NCBI GenBank assembly: GCA_963682175.1
Contig: OY821787.1
Coordinates: forward strand, 11,882,501 to 11,946,500
Source of the DNA: Triglochin maritima
Taxonomy: Eukaryota; Streptophyta; Magnoliopsida; Alismatales; Juncaginaceae
Length of the DNA stretch: 64,000 nt
Reading direction: 5' to 3'
How positions within the stretch are numbered: the stretch's first letter is position 1; each line of letters opens with the position of its first letter. Below, in pieces: positions 22,030 through 32,560 of the stretch. The notes below the pieces were generated by a model. The model saw only the letters and a program-made list of their open reading frames with translations. It was not told where the DNA came from and made no database searches. The position numbers were made by a program, and so were the translations under genes.

Positions 22030-22361
22030 GAAGATAGTGCAGTGCAGCTCTACCATCTGACTCAACTTCGCAATCGACCAAACCATTTTACACAGCCTTG
22101 GGTCCGTTACTCTTTGGTCGGGTTCCTCCACCCGTGGTGCTGGTGTGCCATCACTGAGCCATAGATGTAGAACTTGCGGCTAACTGTGTCAGTGGTGGCG
22201 GACCACAACGACGTAGCCTTGAAACCGCACCTATATGTGCGATAGGGTAGTCGTGAGACCCCCAATATATGAACAAGGGGATGCCCTCCCCATATTGGTC
22301 CACCGAGTAGGTCCTCATCATCACTAGAGTAGTCGAAGATGGAATTTTGTTGGAAGGCCAT
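22030..22361 (-). pseudogene. GRF zinc-finger-like small gene relic, copy 1
   Basis: The frame starts MAFQQNSIFDYSSDDEDLLG at 22361 and reaches the GRF-like core YRCGFKATSLWS and SRKFYIYGS. A frameshift follows near 22160; beyond it the frame reading DGTPAPRVEEPDQRVTDPR aligns with the tail of copy 2 (DGPPIPLVEKPDESITDP). GRF zinc fingers bind single-stranded nucleic acid in known proteins; many short plant GRF proteins are uncharacterised. It points away from copy 2 and shares its upstream DNA with it. The function of this family is unknown to me. Confidence 0.6.
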
Positions 22362-22404
22362 TTTTTCACCAGAGTAGTGGTAGTTGGACTTGTGTTGGAA
22401 GGGT

Positions 22405-23870
22405 TAGGGATTAAGAAGTATGAATGGAATACACTACAACCAATGATTTTGTAGAGGGAATGGAACTATGGAAGGTTGAGTCTCTTCACATACCATGAAC
22501 TGAAAGGTTGTCTCCCTTTGTAACGACAACAAATGTAATATGACGTCAAAACCTATATCTTCATATTAGGAAATTCCTGATTCCATGTTCGAATTTCCTA
22601 ACTAAAATCACTAGTTCGGACAACCGAAATGCATTCTGTCAATATTAGACAAATGCTTGGGAATATTCTGCTAGGATGGTCAATATAAGATAAGACATGA
22701 TTATACAACACGAATTAAAAATAATATGGATTTTTAGCGAAGGAAAAAAATTCAAGAATATTGATTGGAAAAATTATTAAGTTTTTAGTATAAGGTTGTA
22801 ACACAATTAATAAATAGATGTTTGATATAGTATGTGTAGCATGTCGACAACCACACATTCAACACCCTCATATCAAATATAAAAAAATTGAATAAATTTG
22901 TCCTTCCAAATAAACAAGACATAGCACGTCAGATTTAACTTAAATGCCGATGTGGTATTAAGAAACCAAACCTTTTAGGTTGCGTTGGGATCTCACAAAA
23001 CTGAAAGATTTTTTTGAAACAACACGATTGTAGCTGGACACAGTTTTTTATGGGGGGTTTCACATTCCAATAGATGAATGTTTTGCTTCCAAAAATTGCT
23101 ATTAGTTTTTGGATACTCGAAAGTTTCCTTTAAAACTCGAAAGGGTCCTCAAACCACAAGGCTGCTCTTTGAAGGGCATTTATGTCCTATAAAGCATACA
23201 TATGTCCTTGAAGTACTTGTTTGTTTTTTAAAACTCAAAAGCGTCCTTAAACAACCAGCCTACCCTATAAAGGACACGAGTATGTTATTTAAAGCATAGA
23301 TCTGTCCATTGAACTCAAGTCTGTGGCATTTTAAATCACAAAAAACTAACAATGGATCCAACTTCCCAACGAAGGCACGCATAATTATCCTTCGAGAGAC
23401 ACAGGTGTCCTTCGAAGGACACGGTCCATTGGAGACACGGATTTGAGTTGTTTGAGCTGGTGTTTCTGGTTAGTGATTTCGGTGGCCCAATATGTATCCG
23501 GTCCTCCATGTAGGACATTTCAGTGTACTGTACTGACTTTGGTCGGCCACATACGATGGGTTTTTGTTGCTTTCCGACCTCAAACATTGACAAATGAAAG
23601 GGAAAATTGGGTAGGAAGTTCTTTATTTGTGGTAGTGTTTCGACAGTTGAACCCAACCTACTATTGTCAGACTTAAACTTGAAATCTGACGTGGTATGTC
23701 ATATTATTAAAAAAACAACGTTTGGCAGCTATTGGGAGTCGTAATGAAAGGACATACCCTTTCATTACTGGGTATGTGAAGAGACTCAACCTTTTATTAT
23801 AGGGTCTATAAAATCATAGGTTATATCGTATTCCATTCATTGTTCCAAAATCCTAAACCCTATTTTATTC
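22405..23870. repeat. Inverted repeat joining GRF copies 1 and 2
   Basis: GGTATGTGAAGAGACTCAAC at 23771-23790 is found inverted at 22475-22494 as part of a perfect 23-bp match (22472-22494 with 23771-23793). Weaker inverted similarity extends outward on each side (for example TGAATGGAATAC near 22421 and its complement near 23850) as far as the two GRF starts. The interval between the arms contains TTTAAAGGAC-type repeats. It is therefore a head-to-head duplication of a gene with its promoter. Confidence 0.65.
23090..23420. repeat. TTTAAAGGAC-type motif cluster
   Basis: At least eight imperfect copies of GTCCTTTAAAG or its complement in 330 bp, for example near 23120, 23160, 23200, 23245, 23270, 23295 and 23400. 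It lies between the GRF copies. Confidence 0.55.
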
Positions 23871-23904
23871 GTAGTTCCAGTTGTGTATTCGATCCACCAA
23901 AAAA

Positions 23905-24306
23905 ATGGCCTTACAACACAATTCCAATAATGACTACTAAAGTGATGAAGATGAGTACATAAGTAGTGGACCAATATGAGGTGGTTGTCCCCTCATTCAA
24001 ATACCAGGAGTTTCACATCTACCCTATAGCACTTGTAGGTGCAGTTTCAAAGAAACTGAGATGTGGTCCGATACTCCGAAAAAACTTAGCAAAAAGTCCC
24101 ATGTCTGTGTCTCCTCAGAGCCAACCCATTACTATCGGTACTTTGTCTGGGACGATGGACCACCGATTCCGCTAGTGGAGAAACCCGACGAGAGCATAAC
24201 AGACCCATAGACATGGAAGCTTGTGAAATTGAGTCAGATCCAAGACATAAACAAACCCAACTTTTTAGTCTTGCATGCGAAATTTGAGAGGATCACTCGC
24301 TTCTAA
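23905..24306 (+). pseudogene. GRF zinc-finger-like small gene relic, copy 2
   Basis: A single frame of 134 codons runs from ATG 23905 to TAA 24306 with three in-frame stops (TAA 23938, TGA near 23977, TAG near 24208) and no frameshift. The start MALQHNSNNDY corresponds to copy 1. The core reads CRCSFKETEMWSDTPKKLSK and, after SHVC, YYRYFVWDDGPPIP. The C-x-C start and the YYRYFVW-D end follow the GRF zinc-finger outline, although spacing differs from the canonical domain. Upstream is a candidate promoter shared with copy 1. Confidence 0.62.
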
Positions 24307-24749
24307 TTAACTTGGAAGAGATTTATATTTTTTTGTGTGGGTTTGTGATTGGGTAATATATATATATTTATATATGTTGTTCTCTGATATGTATGGTGTT
24401 TGTCAATATCAACAAAACAGTTTTGCGTATTATAAATAGATCTGTGATATGTTTTGTAAATCCAAAGTATTCATATCCATTTCATTAGTAACGAACTATG
24501 ATTTGTAATAATCTGAATTATATTTTTGGATGTATTGAAATTTAGTATTAAATAACATATATAACTTTATTGGTTTATGCAAGAAATCCAATAAAAAGGT
24601 AATATCAGATCTAGAAGTATTAACTTGTAGACAACCATACATTTACCTTCATATCACATATCAACAAAAAAGTATCAAATAAATTTGTCCATCCAAATAA
24701 AAAGGATATATCACGTAAGATTTAACCTAAATTCCAACATGGTATTAAG

Positions 24750-24856
24750 AAACAAAACCTTTAAAGTTTGTCCTTCGATATTCTAAAATTTCCTTTAAAA
24801 CTCGAAAGGGTCCTTAAACCACAAGCCGACCCTTTGAAGGTCACTTATGCCCTTTC
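24750..24856. repeat. TTTAAAGGAC-type motif cluster, short
   Basis: A short copy of the repeat seen at 23090-23300 (shared words AAACTCGAAAGGGTCCT and ACCACAAG). It is cut at 24856 by the copia fragment that follows. Confidence 0.5.
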
Positions 24857-25700
24857 AAAATTTTCAAGTAGCTCATTGAATTCAATTTGAAGTTTATTAT
24901 ATGGATTTGAATCATGACATGAGCTAGAAGATACCTCACATTTCTCATCTTCTATTTCCATGAAGCACATTGTGGCGATTTCTTCTTTTCTTTTGTTTTG
25001 CTCTTCTTCTTTTTATTTTTATTTATCTTTCTTGAGGAGCTCCTTGAATTTTTGAGTCACCAATTCCTCTTTGAAGTCACTATCTCCTTTGTTGGAATTG
25101 GTGATGGCATGTAGCACCAAGGATTTCTTGGCTTCCTTCTCCTTGCGGTCTTCTATTTGTATTTCATATGCCACGAGACTACCCATTAGCTCCTCGATCG
25201 ACAATTTTGTGAGATCTTGTGCATCATCGATAGCATTCATCTTCTCTTCCCATTCGTCGATGAGTGACTGGAGAATCTTTTGAATCATTTCTCCCTCGCT
25301 AAAAATCATCCCAAGAGCTTTGAGAGAGTTAATGATCTGGGTGAAGCGAGTGTGTATCACGCTTATGTTCTCACCGGATTGCATACAAAAGAGTTCATAT
25401 TTATGCATGAGCAAATTTATCATAGTTTCTTTCATTCTACGTGAACCCTCATGATGCATTTCTTATGTATGACATATATCATATGCACTATCACAACCTC
25501 TTACTCTATTGTATTCTCCCTCATTCAATCTAATAAGATGTTCATGATGCGGGAATTCATCTCCACTTCCTTTATTTTGGTTCTAGTCAGGGTCAGGATT
25601 TCATCATCATTAGGAGGTGTGTATGAGGTTAAAAGAAATGTCCAATACTTCAAATCATTGATATAAGCATTAGGAGTTTTAGATAATCTCTCACAATGAT
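24857..25700 (-). pseudogene. Copia gag fragment, Co1 family
   Basis: An open frame of 146 codons (25459-25019) contains MKETMINLLMHKYELF and LTKLSIEELMGSLVAYEIQ, aligning with Co1 gag. Upstream (to 25700) the N-terminal part is readable in other frames; downstream the Lys/Glu-rich part ends abruptly at 24857. It shows that the Co1 stop at 5360 replaces an Arg-type codon, since this copy reads HHEGSRRMKET there. Confidence 0.8.
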
Positions 25701-26045
25701 TCTAGGTAGATGTCATCCTAAACTAGATTAAGTAGATGAAATTAGCAACCTAATGCTCTGATACCAATTCTTACGATCGATGACCCTCTTATCTTAAACC
25801 AAATGTGGCATTAAAATGGTAAATCGAGGGATTAGAGTAAGAACACGCAAACCACGATTTAACACCGGAGATTTAGAGAGGTTCGGCAGTACACTCGGTC
25901 CTAGTCCTCTTAGCAAGCCTCATTCAGTCCGTCAAGCCCTATTTACGGTTCTACTAACCAATCTCCGTTCCGGCTGAGATTAACGATGCTACAACATCGA
26001 GCCTCGTGAGCAATGCTCGCTCGGTGCATTCCTTGGAAATTTGGA
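24857..26045 (-). mobile_element. Copia fragment related to Co1 (partial LTR, PBS, gag)
   Basis: On the minus strand: part of an LTR (26045-25769, matching the end of the Co1 LTR), the PBS as GCTCTGATACCAA on the plus strand (25755-25767), and gag (to 24857). Both outer ends are truncated, by junctions with TTTAAAGGAC-type repeats on the left and similar DNA on the right. Confidence 0.85.
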
Positions 26046-26049
26046 AGAC

Positions 26050-26210
26050 TCATATCACGTGACCCTATTTAAGGACCCTTTCGAGTTTCAAGGATAGACT
26101 CATGCTTTAACGGACACATTAATTCTTTAAAGGACATTACCACTCTTTATAAAAAGTACCCTTTAAAGGTTTGACTTGAGTTGAAAGGACAAATTCATGT
26201 TGTAAATCCA
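26050..26210. repeat. TTTAAAGGAC-type motif cluster
   Basis: Six or more degenerate motifs, for example near 26083, 26117, 26130 and 26160. It continues the family interrupted by the copia fragment. Confidence 0.5.
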
Positions 26211-26284
26211 ACGAAACAAAACATCGTAAAAAATTCCAAGAAATAGAAGGTCGCATGAAAGACAAATAAAACCAACATACCACG

Positions 26285-26495
26285 TGAGGATATCTTAATG
26301 TGATGGACATGACCTTTCAGTACAACCTTATGGGGTCCATAAATTCCTCCTGATGTTGGTCATATTTGATATTCCCCTATTATTCCCACATCCAGTATCA
26401 TTTCATTTCGTTTCAATCATGAACAAATGGCTTTCCAACGCTACAATGATCACTATTCCAACAATGATGAGGATGATATAATCGGATAGACATAA
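26285..26495 (+). pseudogene. GRF gene relic, copy 3 (5' end only)
   Basis: MAFQRYNDHYSNNDEDDIIG can be read from ATG 26428 up to a TAG, matching the starts of copies 1 and 2. The 140 bp upstream also resemble their upstream DNA (GGACATGACCTTTCA, ACCTTATGGGGTC). The GRF core itself is not visible here. Confidence 0.55.
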
Positions 26496-26587
26496 TCCAC
26501 CTGGCGCTGGCAAGAAGTCGACAGACGATGGAGCTCAACCATACTATCTGGTGCGCAGTTGACATATCATTGGAGCTTTCACTTTAA

Positions 26588-26980
26588 CGATTTGACTTTA
26601 GTTTGGTTTGCTAGAAAACATTTTTGACGTTAGATTGGTTTGCTAGAAAATCCTTTTGACATTAGATAAAACCAATTTGAGTTAATTATATTTGTTTGCC
26701 TGAATAGTTTATTCAAAACCATCTTTCTGAATACCAATCTACCGAGTCCCTGTCCCTTTTAATGAAGACAATTAGGACATGGGCTCCTAGACATGGAATT
26801 CAGTATTGTTTTTTGCACAAGTGACAAGTTGTTGTCATCTTATGGTTTCTCTCCAAAACCATATTACTACATATCAATCTACCAAGCCCCATTTGATGAA
26901 GAAAATCAAGACATGGACTCATGGAAATGAAATTCAATATTGATTTTTTTGCACAAGTGACAAGTTATTGTCATCTTTCT
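26588..26980. repeat. Two adjacent tandem duplications
   Basis: First, a unit of about 36 bp containing TTTGGTTTGCTAGAAAA is repeated at 26594-26665. Second, a unit of about 130 bp is present at about 26712-26845 and 26850-26980; both copies share CAATCTACC, GACATGG and TTTGCACAAGTGACAAGTT. The copies differ at many sites, so the duplication is old. Confidence 0.65.
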
Positions 26981-27402
26981 ATTTTTGTTGTTGGGTATAA
27001 CATGAAGATTTAAATTAACTAAAATTGTACTTTTTGAATGTTAGTTGTCTTCTACTCTGAGATGCTTATGAAGACAAGTTTCATTTTGGTTGCACATACC
27101 CATTGGCATCTTAATTTCATGAATGAAGAGAAACATAATAAATAGAATTAACCAGTCACACAAGAATATCCAATGAAATTTCTGTGATTCAAGTAAAAAT
27201 TGTGGCAAAAAATCCAAATCAAATGTCATCTTACGTCAGAATTTTCCTTGTGTTTGTGTCATCCATAGAAAATGGAAATATTTTCCCTCAATTCCACTCT
27301 ACCATCCATAATTTAAAAAAAAACAAAAAACGCTAAATCATAATTTAAAAATTTATCTATATGAGTGTCTTAGAAAACCATGACAATATGTTACAAAATT
27401 AT

Positions 27403-29340
27403 TGAAGGATCGTAATGGCCCCTAATTAATCTAATCACTTTCCTAAATTCTCTACTTGATTCAATCAAATATGCAACGAATTTAAACAATAAAAACAAGT
27501 AAATAAAAAGCAATGCAAACCACAAAGAAGATGTGGTGGTTTTGATAGAGTTTCGGCACCCTACTCGGGTCGTACTTCCTCTCTTGCAAGCTTCTCTTGA
27601 CTCTACGAGCTCTATCTACGTCTTCACTATCCACTCCCCGTTCTGGGCAAGGAGAGAACGCCTTTACAAAACAAGCTCCGCGAACACCCTCACGAACTTG
27701 GTTTCTTCCTCTCACAATCTGAAAGAGATGCTTCAGGCTTTCACCAAAACATTTACTTCTTTTGACAGAAAATGGGAGTGGATCAAACACTTTCTAACTT
27801 GCGCACACTTTTAGTATGATTCGAAATTGATCAAAGGTGTGATGTTTTGGCACTTGAGTGTAGTATTAGGATTTTTAGGAGTGGAGGATTTCTCTCTAGT
27901 GTATGTATGAGTTTTGTGTAGAAGAGTTGTGTAAATAAAGTGTGTGAACCTCTATGTATAAGCTCCTAAAGATTTGTAGCCATTACGTAAGATTTGGTTG
28001 AAGTTTGTGTAAGATACACAAAATAGAATTCTAAGTTCAGCAAACATGTCCTTAATGGTTGTCCGATACAGGATAAACGGTCGATTGCTTCCTTAAGTAT
28101 AAGGAAACGTTCGAGACAACTTAAACTATGGTCAAACCAATTGGGCTACAACTAATGTCATCAGTCGAACCAAATGTGGGGGTGGTCGACTGATTAGGGG
28201 GTTTTCACCAGGTAAAGGACTAACGGTCGAACGCAAGAAGAAGGTTCATTCGACGGAAAATAACAGGCACTTTTGGTGCACAAAATTGTTTGCATTCGGT
28301 CGACCACCGCAAGGAATTGTTTGACCAGTGGACAAATATATTTAGGGGTTTAGGTAGAATTATATGAATACAACCGTTGTATAAAACTACAAGAATAATG
28401 GTCAAATAAAAATGTGACCAACGGTCAACCGAAAAGGTCAAATAGGTCAACAGAATGAGTTAGGTAAAATCACTAGTTGTAAAGCCGTTAACTAGTATGA
28501 ATGGTCGAACGGAAAACTCGTTTCGGTCGACCGTTCTGCACATACAGGCAGAAATTAGGTTTAAGGAATTTTCTTACCTAAGTTTGGGTGACCTATTGAA
28601 GTCCAATTGATCTGAGATTTTGTGTGTGACTTCTACAAGAAACTTAGGGTCTATGTGAATAAGTTTTAACTCATGTATACTCAAGTACACATAAATTCGT
28701 AAGACTCAAACAAAAAGTAAAATTACATGTCTTCAAGTAACTTGATTACATATCTTAACTTCATTCTATTCTTCCTTGAGTCTAGATAACCTGTAGATGT
28801 TAGCACAATGCACTATATGTTTTATGCATAATGTGTGCTACTCTTTATCTGATTGTGATTAAGATTAGGTTAGTTAAATAATCAAACCACCTATTAAGGC
28901 AAAAACAAACAAACAATCCCTTATTAATGATGGCAACCTATATCTTAATACTTGAAAGTTAAATTTGTAAACTATGCATATATAATGCTCGTCCAATGAA
29001 TCTGCATAGTTTTTGTTAAATTATTTCAATTTCAAGGTTTCCTCTACCTCTTTGACATCAATCTAATTTTAAATTATGTGATCATGACATTTCTAATGCA
29101 ATGAATTCGCTCCCCCTTAATTTTGCAATTTTTACCTACAAGATAAAGATATTCAATAAGTTCACCCTATCAATATGAATGAATATATAAATTAGGCTTA
29201 ATTTCCATTTTTGTCCCCCTGAATGATGTACATTAAGCTCATCCTAATTGATCAATTAATGAAGTAAATGATATGGCTATTAAGCATTCATTTTCATATT
29301 GGAACCAAATCTACATTGGTGTCTGATTGAGATTAGGTTA
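27403..29340 (-). mobile_element. Copia LTR with 3' internal end, Co1-related
   Basis: 27403-28915 is an LTR of about 1.5 kb on the minus strand, starting TGTTTGTTTG and ending GATCCTTCA, similar in length and plan to the Co1 LTR. The part 28916-29340 resembles the end of the Co1 internal region (TATGCATAGTTTACA-type words) and contains CTCCCCCTTAA near 29110, a GGGGGAG tract on the minus strand. No PBS lies beyond 27403, so this is a 3' LTR; the rest of the element is gone. CGGTCGACCG-type palindromes occur at about 28080-28540. Confidence 0.75.
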
Positions 29341-29595
29341 GTTAAATCGTCAAAATACAGAATAAGACAAAAAAACCTCCAATTATACCATAAAACTATT
29401 TAATAAAGATTAACCATAAAAATAGATCTTGTTAGATTAAAATTTTAAAGTCAAATTTCAATCATTTCTAGCAATTATTTTTTAAAATTTGAAAATGGAA
29501 AAAATTGGTATCAAATTTTAGTAATGTTTCATACATACAATTATATAAATGATGATATATAAATTTATTTAGTTATTGGTAAAATATAAGAAATT
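29341..29595. other. AT-rich gap
   Basis: Only AT-rich DNA with no recognisable gene, motif array or element end. Confidence 0.5.
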
Positions 29596-30115
29596 AGTTG
29601 GTCTATTTATAGACATGAAAAAAGACAACTGGGGACAATCCCTGGTGTGGGACTAATGAAACATACCTGAAATGGACATAAACAACATAACCCACAACCA
29701 CAACAAAATTGGATCGGCTTCTGATTAAAATGAACCACCAATTGGCGGTCACAATTGGTCTGATGCGACCCGTTTTCGGATGTCTTCTCAAGTGTTTCAA
29801 TTATTCACGTGTGATGCACCCTAGTCGGTTGTTTAAGTCTGGGTCTGAATCTTATTGTCAAAATACTCCTCATGATGGTGTGGAGTTTCTCAATTTGCTA
29901 TTTGGTCCTTCTGGATTACGTCCAGATCCTTCCCTCTTGCAGATAGGTCCATAAGTCTCATAGATCAATCCTATTTCTTGCGTTTTAGTCGTTTTTGTGT
30001 CTTCTTCATAAACATCTTTATTCCTGAAACATAAACATAAAACTCGTTACATAGAATTGCTTAGGCTCAAAATAGAGGATATGACCAAGATATATGGATG
30101 ATATGATACTAATCA
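29596..30115 (-). repeat. Truncated LTR of the Gy2/Gy3/Gy4 family
   Basis: On the minus strand it starts TGATTAGTATCATATCAT at 30115 and ends just past the TATA box (CTATTTATA, 29603-29611). It keeps the U3 palindrome in degenerate form (29732-29751, ACCACCAATTGGCGGT) and a degenerate USE (TGGTGTGGGAC on the plus strand, 29643-29653). Only the U3 part remains. Confidence 0.75.
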
Positions 30116-30124
30116 TACACATGT

Positions 30125-30370
30125 CTTTTATAGTCGTAGTGCCCTTTAAAAAAAAGTCTGGCCTTTAAAGAATTTTTTGGTCATTTAAAATAAGTGTCCT
30201 CAAATAATAGTCTTGTCACATGTTTTTTTATATTTACGCTTTAATGCTAATACTAATATTGTCATTTATGCTCTTAGTATCCTTCACATGTTTTGTCCTT
30301 TAAATTACTATTGTCCGAACAAATCGAATTTGGCCTTTAAAACACTTATGTCCTTTTTACCATGACTCTT
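30125..30370. repeat. TTTAAAGGAC-type motif cluster
   Basis: CCTTTAAA or TTTAAAG words occur at about 30142, 30164, 30182, 30298 and 30337. The cluster ends at CTCTTGTAGTA (30370-30380), which resembles a CACTA terminus (usual end CTTGTAGTG) but has a changed last base. Confidence 0.5.
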
Positions 30371-30419
30371 GTAGTAATCATCTTACATTATATTTAGCAT
30401 AACAAAATCATCAATTTGT

Positions 30420-31400
30420 CCTTCTATGGTGGAGAAGAAGAAGCGATGAGACAAGATTAGGAGGAGAAAGAGAAGGATGAAAAGGAAAGGCCGAAAAAAG
30501 TAGAGGAAGGAAGAAGTGGAGAAGAAAAAGGAGGTTCAAAAGAAGAACCTTGGAGAAAACAAAAGAGAAAGAGAACAAATCACAGAACAATCAACTGTGC
30601 TAAAGATGCTGAAATATGATGGAAATTTCAAACAATTGAGAATTGAATTCTCCAAAAAAACTTGGGTAGCCAACCGACGCAGACAACAAAATGAAAATAT
30701 TGACATGAAGGCCATGACTGGGTTGACAAATAAGGAAAAAAAATGTGCTTCTTAGTTTAACAACACCGGGGGAAACTTCCAAAAAGTCGTGTGGTTCAAG
30801 GATAGGAACTTAGTAAGCCTAAAAGATATAATCACTAAAGGCTCAGGTCTATCAACGGATGTAAGTATATTTTATTTTGTGATTTGAGTTTGGGTTTAAT
30901 CCACTAAAATGTCAGGTTAATTGTACAAATTTTAATGGACAGTTAATAGACGCATTGTTTGATGTGTTGGAGCAAAAATAGAAGTTGGGATGCTACCAAA
31001 GGAAAGTGATTCTCATTCCCTACACGGCCATCCTACTATCGAGTCCCGCTACTACGATTTATTTTCATCTGTAGTGAAAAAAAACTAGTCAACTGGGACC
31101 CAAAGGAAATAGACATTGCACAACCGTTGATAAACAAAGAGCACTTGACACTGTTGGTTGTGGATGGAAGAACTAATAACACAAGTTAACAACCTTCCTC
31201 GGGTTGTTGGAGACGATGATCAAAAAACAACAGTGGGCGCCTATGAGTAAGCAGCCGTAACAATGACAGAATTCTGGAGATCCTACCTAAACATTGACTA
31301 GAAACTGTCTTATGAAAAGGAAAAGTGTCAAACGCCAAGCACCCAATAATAGTGATTGTGTAGTCTATGCCTTTCACTAGATAAAATACTTAATGTTAGA
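30420..31400 (+). pseudogene. Ulp1-type cysteine protease (C48) relic
   Basis: Ulp1 enzymes cleave SUMO-like modifiers. A Lys/Glu-rich N-terminal stretch (30430-30755) leads to SLKDIITKGSGLSTD near 30820. A likely intron (GTAAGT at 30858 to CAG near 30915) separates it from GQLIDALFDVLEQK. The triad region is readable in pieces: EHLTLLVVDGR with His at 31142-31144 and Asp at 31163-31165, and NNSDCVVYAFH with the nucleophile-position Cys at 31357-31359. Stops and frame changes lie between. Plant CACTA and Mutator-like elements often carry Ulp1 genes; here it sits between two TTTAAAGGAC clusters. Confidence 0.65.
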
Positions 31401-31609
31401 CCTACATCCCACAGTTGAAATGGACAACAAATTGATACCAAAAAAATGATGTGGAATCTTCTTAACTGTAACTATATGCACTTTTGTATATTTTCAATTG
31501 TAACTATATACATTTTTTATATACAAGTTAATTATATATATATATATATATATATTATACAACTCTTGAAATTGCAATTGTTTGAAATTTTCAATTAAGG
31601 CAATAAATT

Positions 31610-32160
31610 TCAAAGCGCAGATCGTTTTGTTCTTTAAAACAAAAGTTTGTGCTTTAAATGATGCTTATATCCTTTAAAGGACATGTATGTCCTTTAATGT
31701 ACTTGTTTGTTCTTTATCTCAAAACGGTCATTAAACCACAAGGATGACCTTTAGAGGGCACGAGTCCAACTCTTCCTTTTAAAGAACACTTGTGTTCTTT
31801 AAGGACATGTGTGTCTATTAAAGGTTTGGTTTGACCTTTAAAGCACGAGTCTATCCTTGAAACTCAGAAGAGAGTTCAAATTCTTTCTGCCTCTAAATAA
31901 GGTGTCCTTTATAGGAAATGCATGTCCTTTAAAGCACATACTTGCATGTTCTCTAAGGTCAAAATGGTCTTTCCGTTTAAAGGATACTTATGTCCCTTTA
32001 AGGACAACTATGTCTATTAAAGATCAAGTCCTTTAAAGCACGAGTCCATTAAAGGACGAGTTTGTCTTGTAAAGGGAACTTATGTCATTGAATGGACACG
32101 TATGCCCTTTAAAGGGCATAAATAAAAGGTACATCTCACTTCGGAATATAACCTTAAAAC
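31610..32160. repeat. Dense TCCTTTAAAGGA palindrome-motif array
   Basis: More than twenty copies of CCTTTAAAG-type words in about 530 bp, in both orientations. Some form the full palindrome TCCTTTAAAGGA (about 31670) or GCCCTTTAAAGGGC (about 32106). It lies beyond the C-terminal end of the CACTA transposase relic, where a subterminal repeat region is expected. An (AT)n run precedes it near 31535. Confidence 0.75.
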
Positions 32161-32560
32161 TGACGTGTTATTTTTTTTAAATAATTTCTTGGCAAAAATA
32201 TGTTTTCTTATAAATTTCTCAATTAATGTCTTGCAATTCAAATACCTAGTTACACAACATTCACTTTAATTTGGGCCACAACAAATGTAACTGAAGCAAA
32301 GGTAATGTACAACAACAAATCCAAACAACACCAAATTTAACAATAGCAAATGTAATGATCAACAACCATTAATGTAACAACAACTAGCAAATGTATCAAA
32401 ACATGTCATTATATAGCAAGTGTATGGTCCAAGCAAATGTATCCTCGGAAGCGGGCAATTCACCTTAGAGAAAACATAAAAAACAAGAATTAACTCATTG
32501 TCCGTTGTAAGTTGGGTAAGTTCATAAACACAATTAACTCATGAGTTCTTAACATAAACT
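32161..32560. other. Non-coding link between motif array and transposase
   Basis: AT-rich, with repeats of AACAACAA and GCAAATGTA at 32280-32450. It probably is the 3' untranslated part of the CACTA element; nothing coding is visible. Confidence 0.45.

Larger units (their letters stand above)
21796..27309. repeat. 65-bp inverted repeat flanking the GRF region
   Basis: 21796-21860 and 27245-27309 are reverse complements with a few mismatches, sharing TGACACAAACACAAGGA and ATTTTC-ATGGATGA words. They face each other across 5.4 kb that contain all three GRF relics. They could be the ends of an old element or a separate inverted duplication. Confidence 0.5.

Noticed and set aside
30370..30382. 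CTCTTGTAGTA as a CACTA right end
   Set aside because: The last base differs from the usual CTTGTAGTG and no partner start was found, so it was not used as a boundary.
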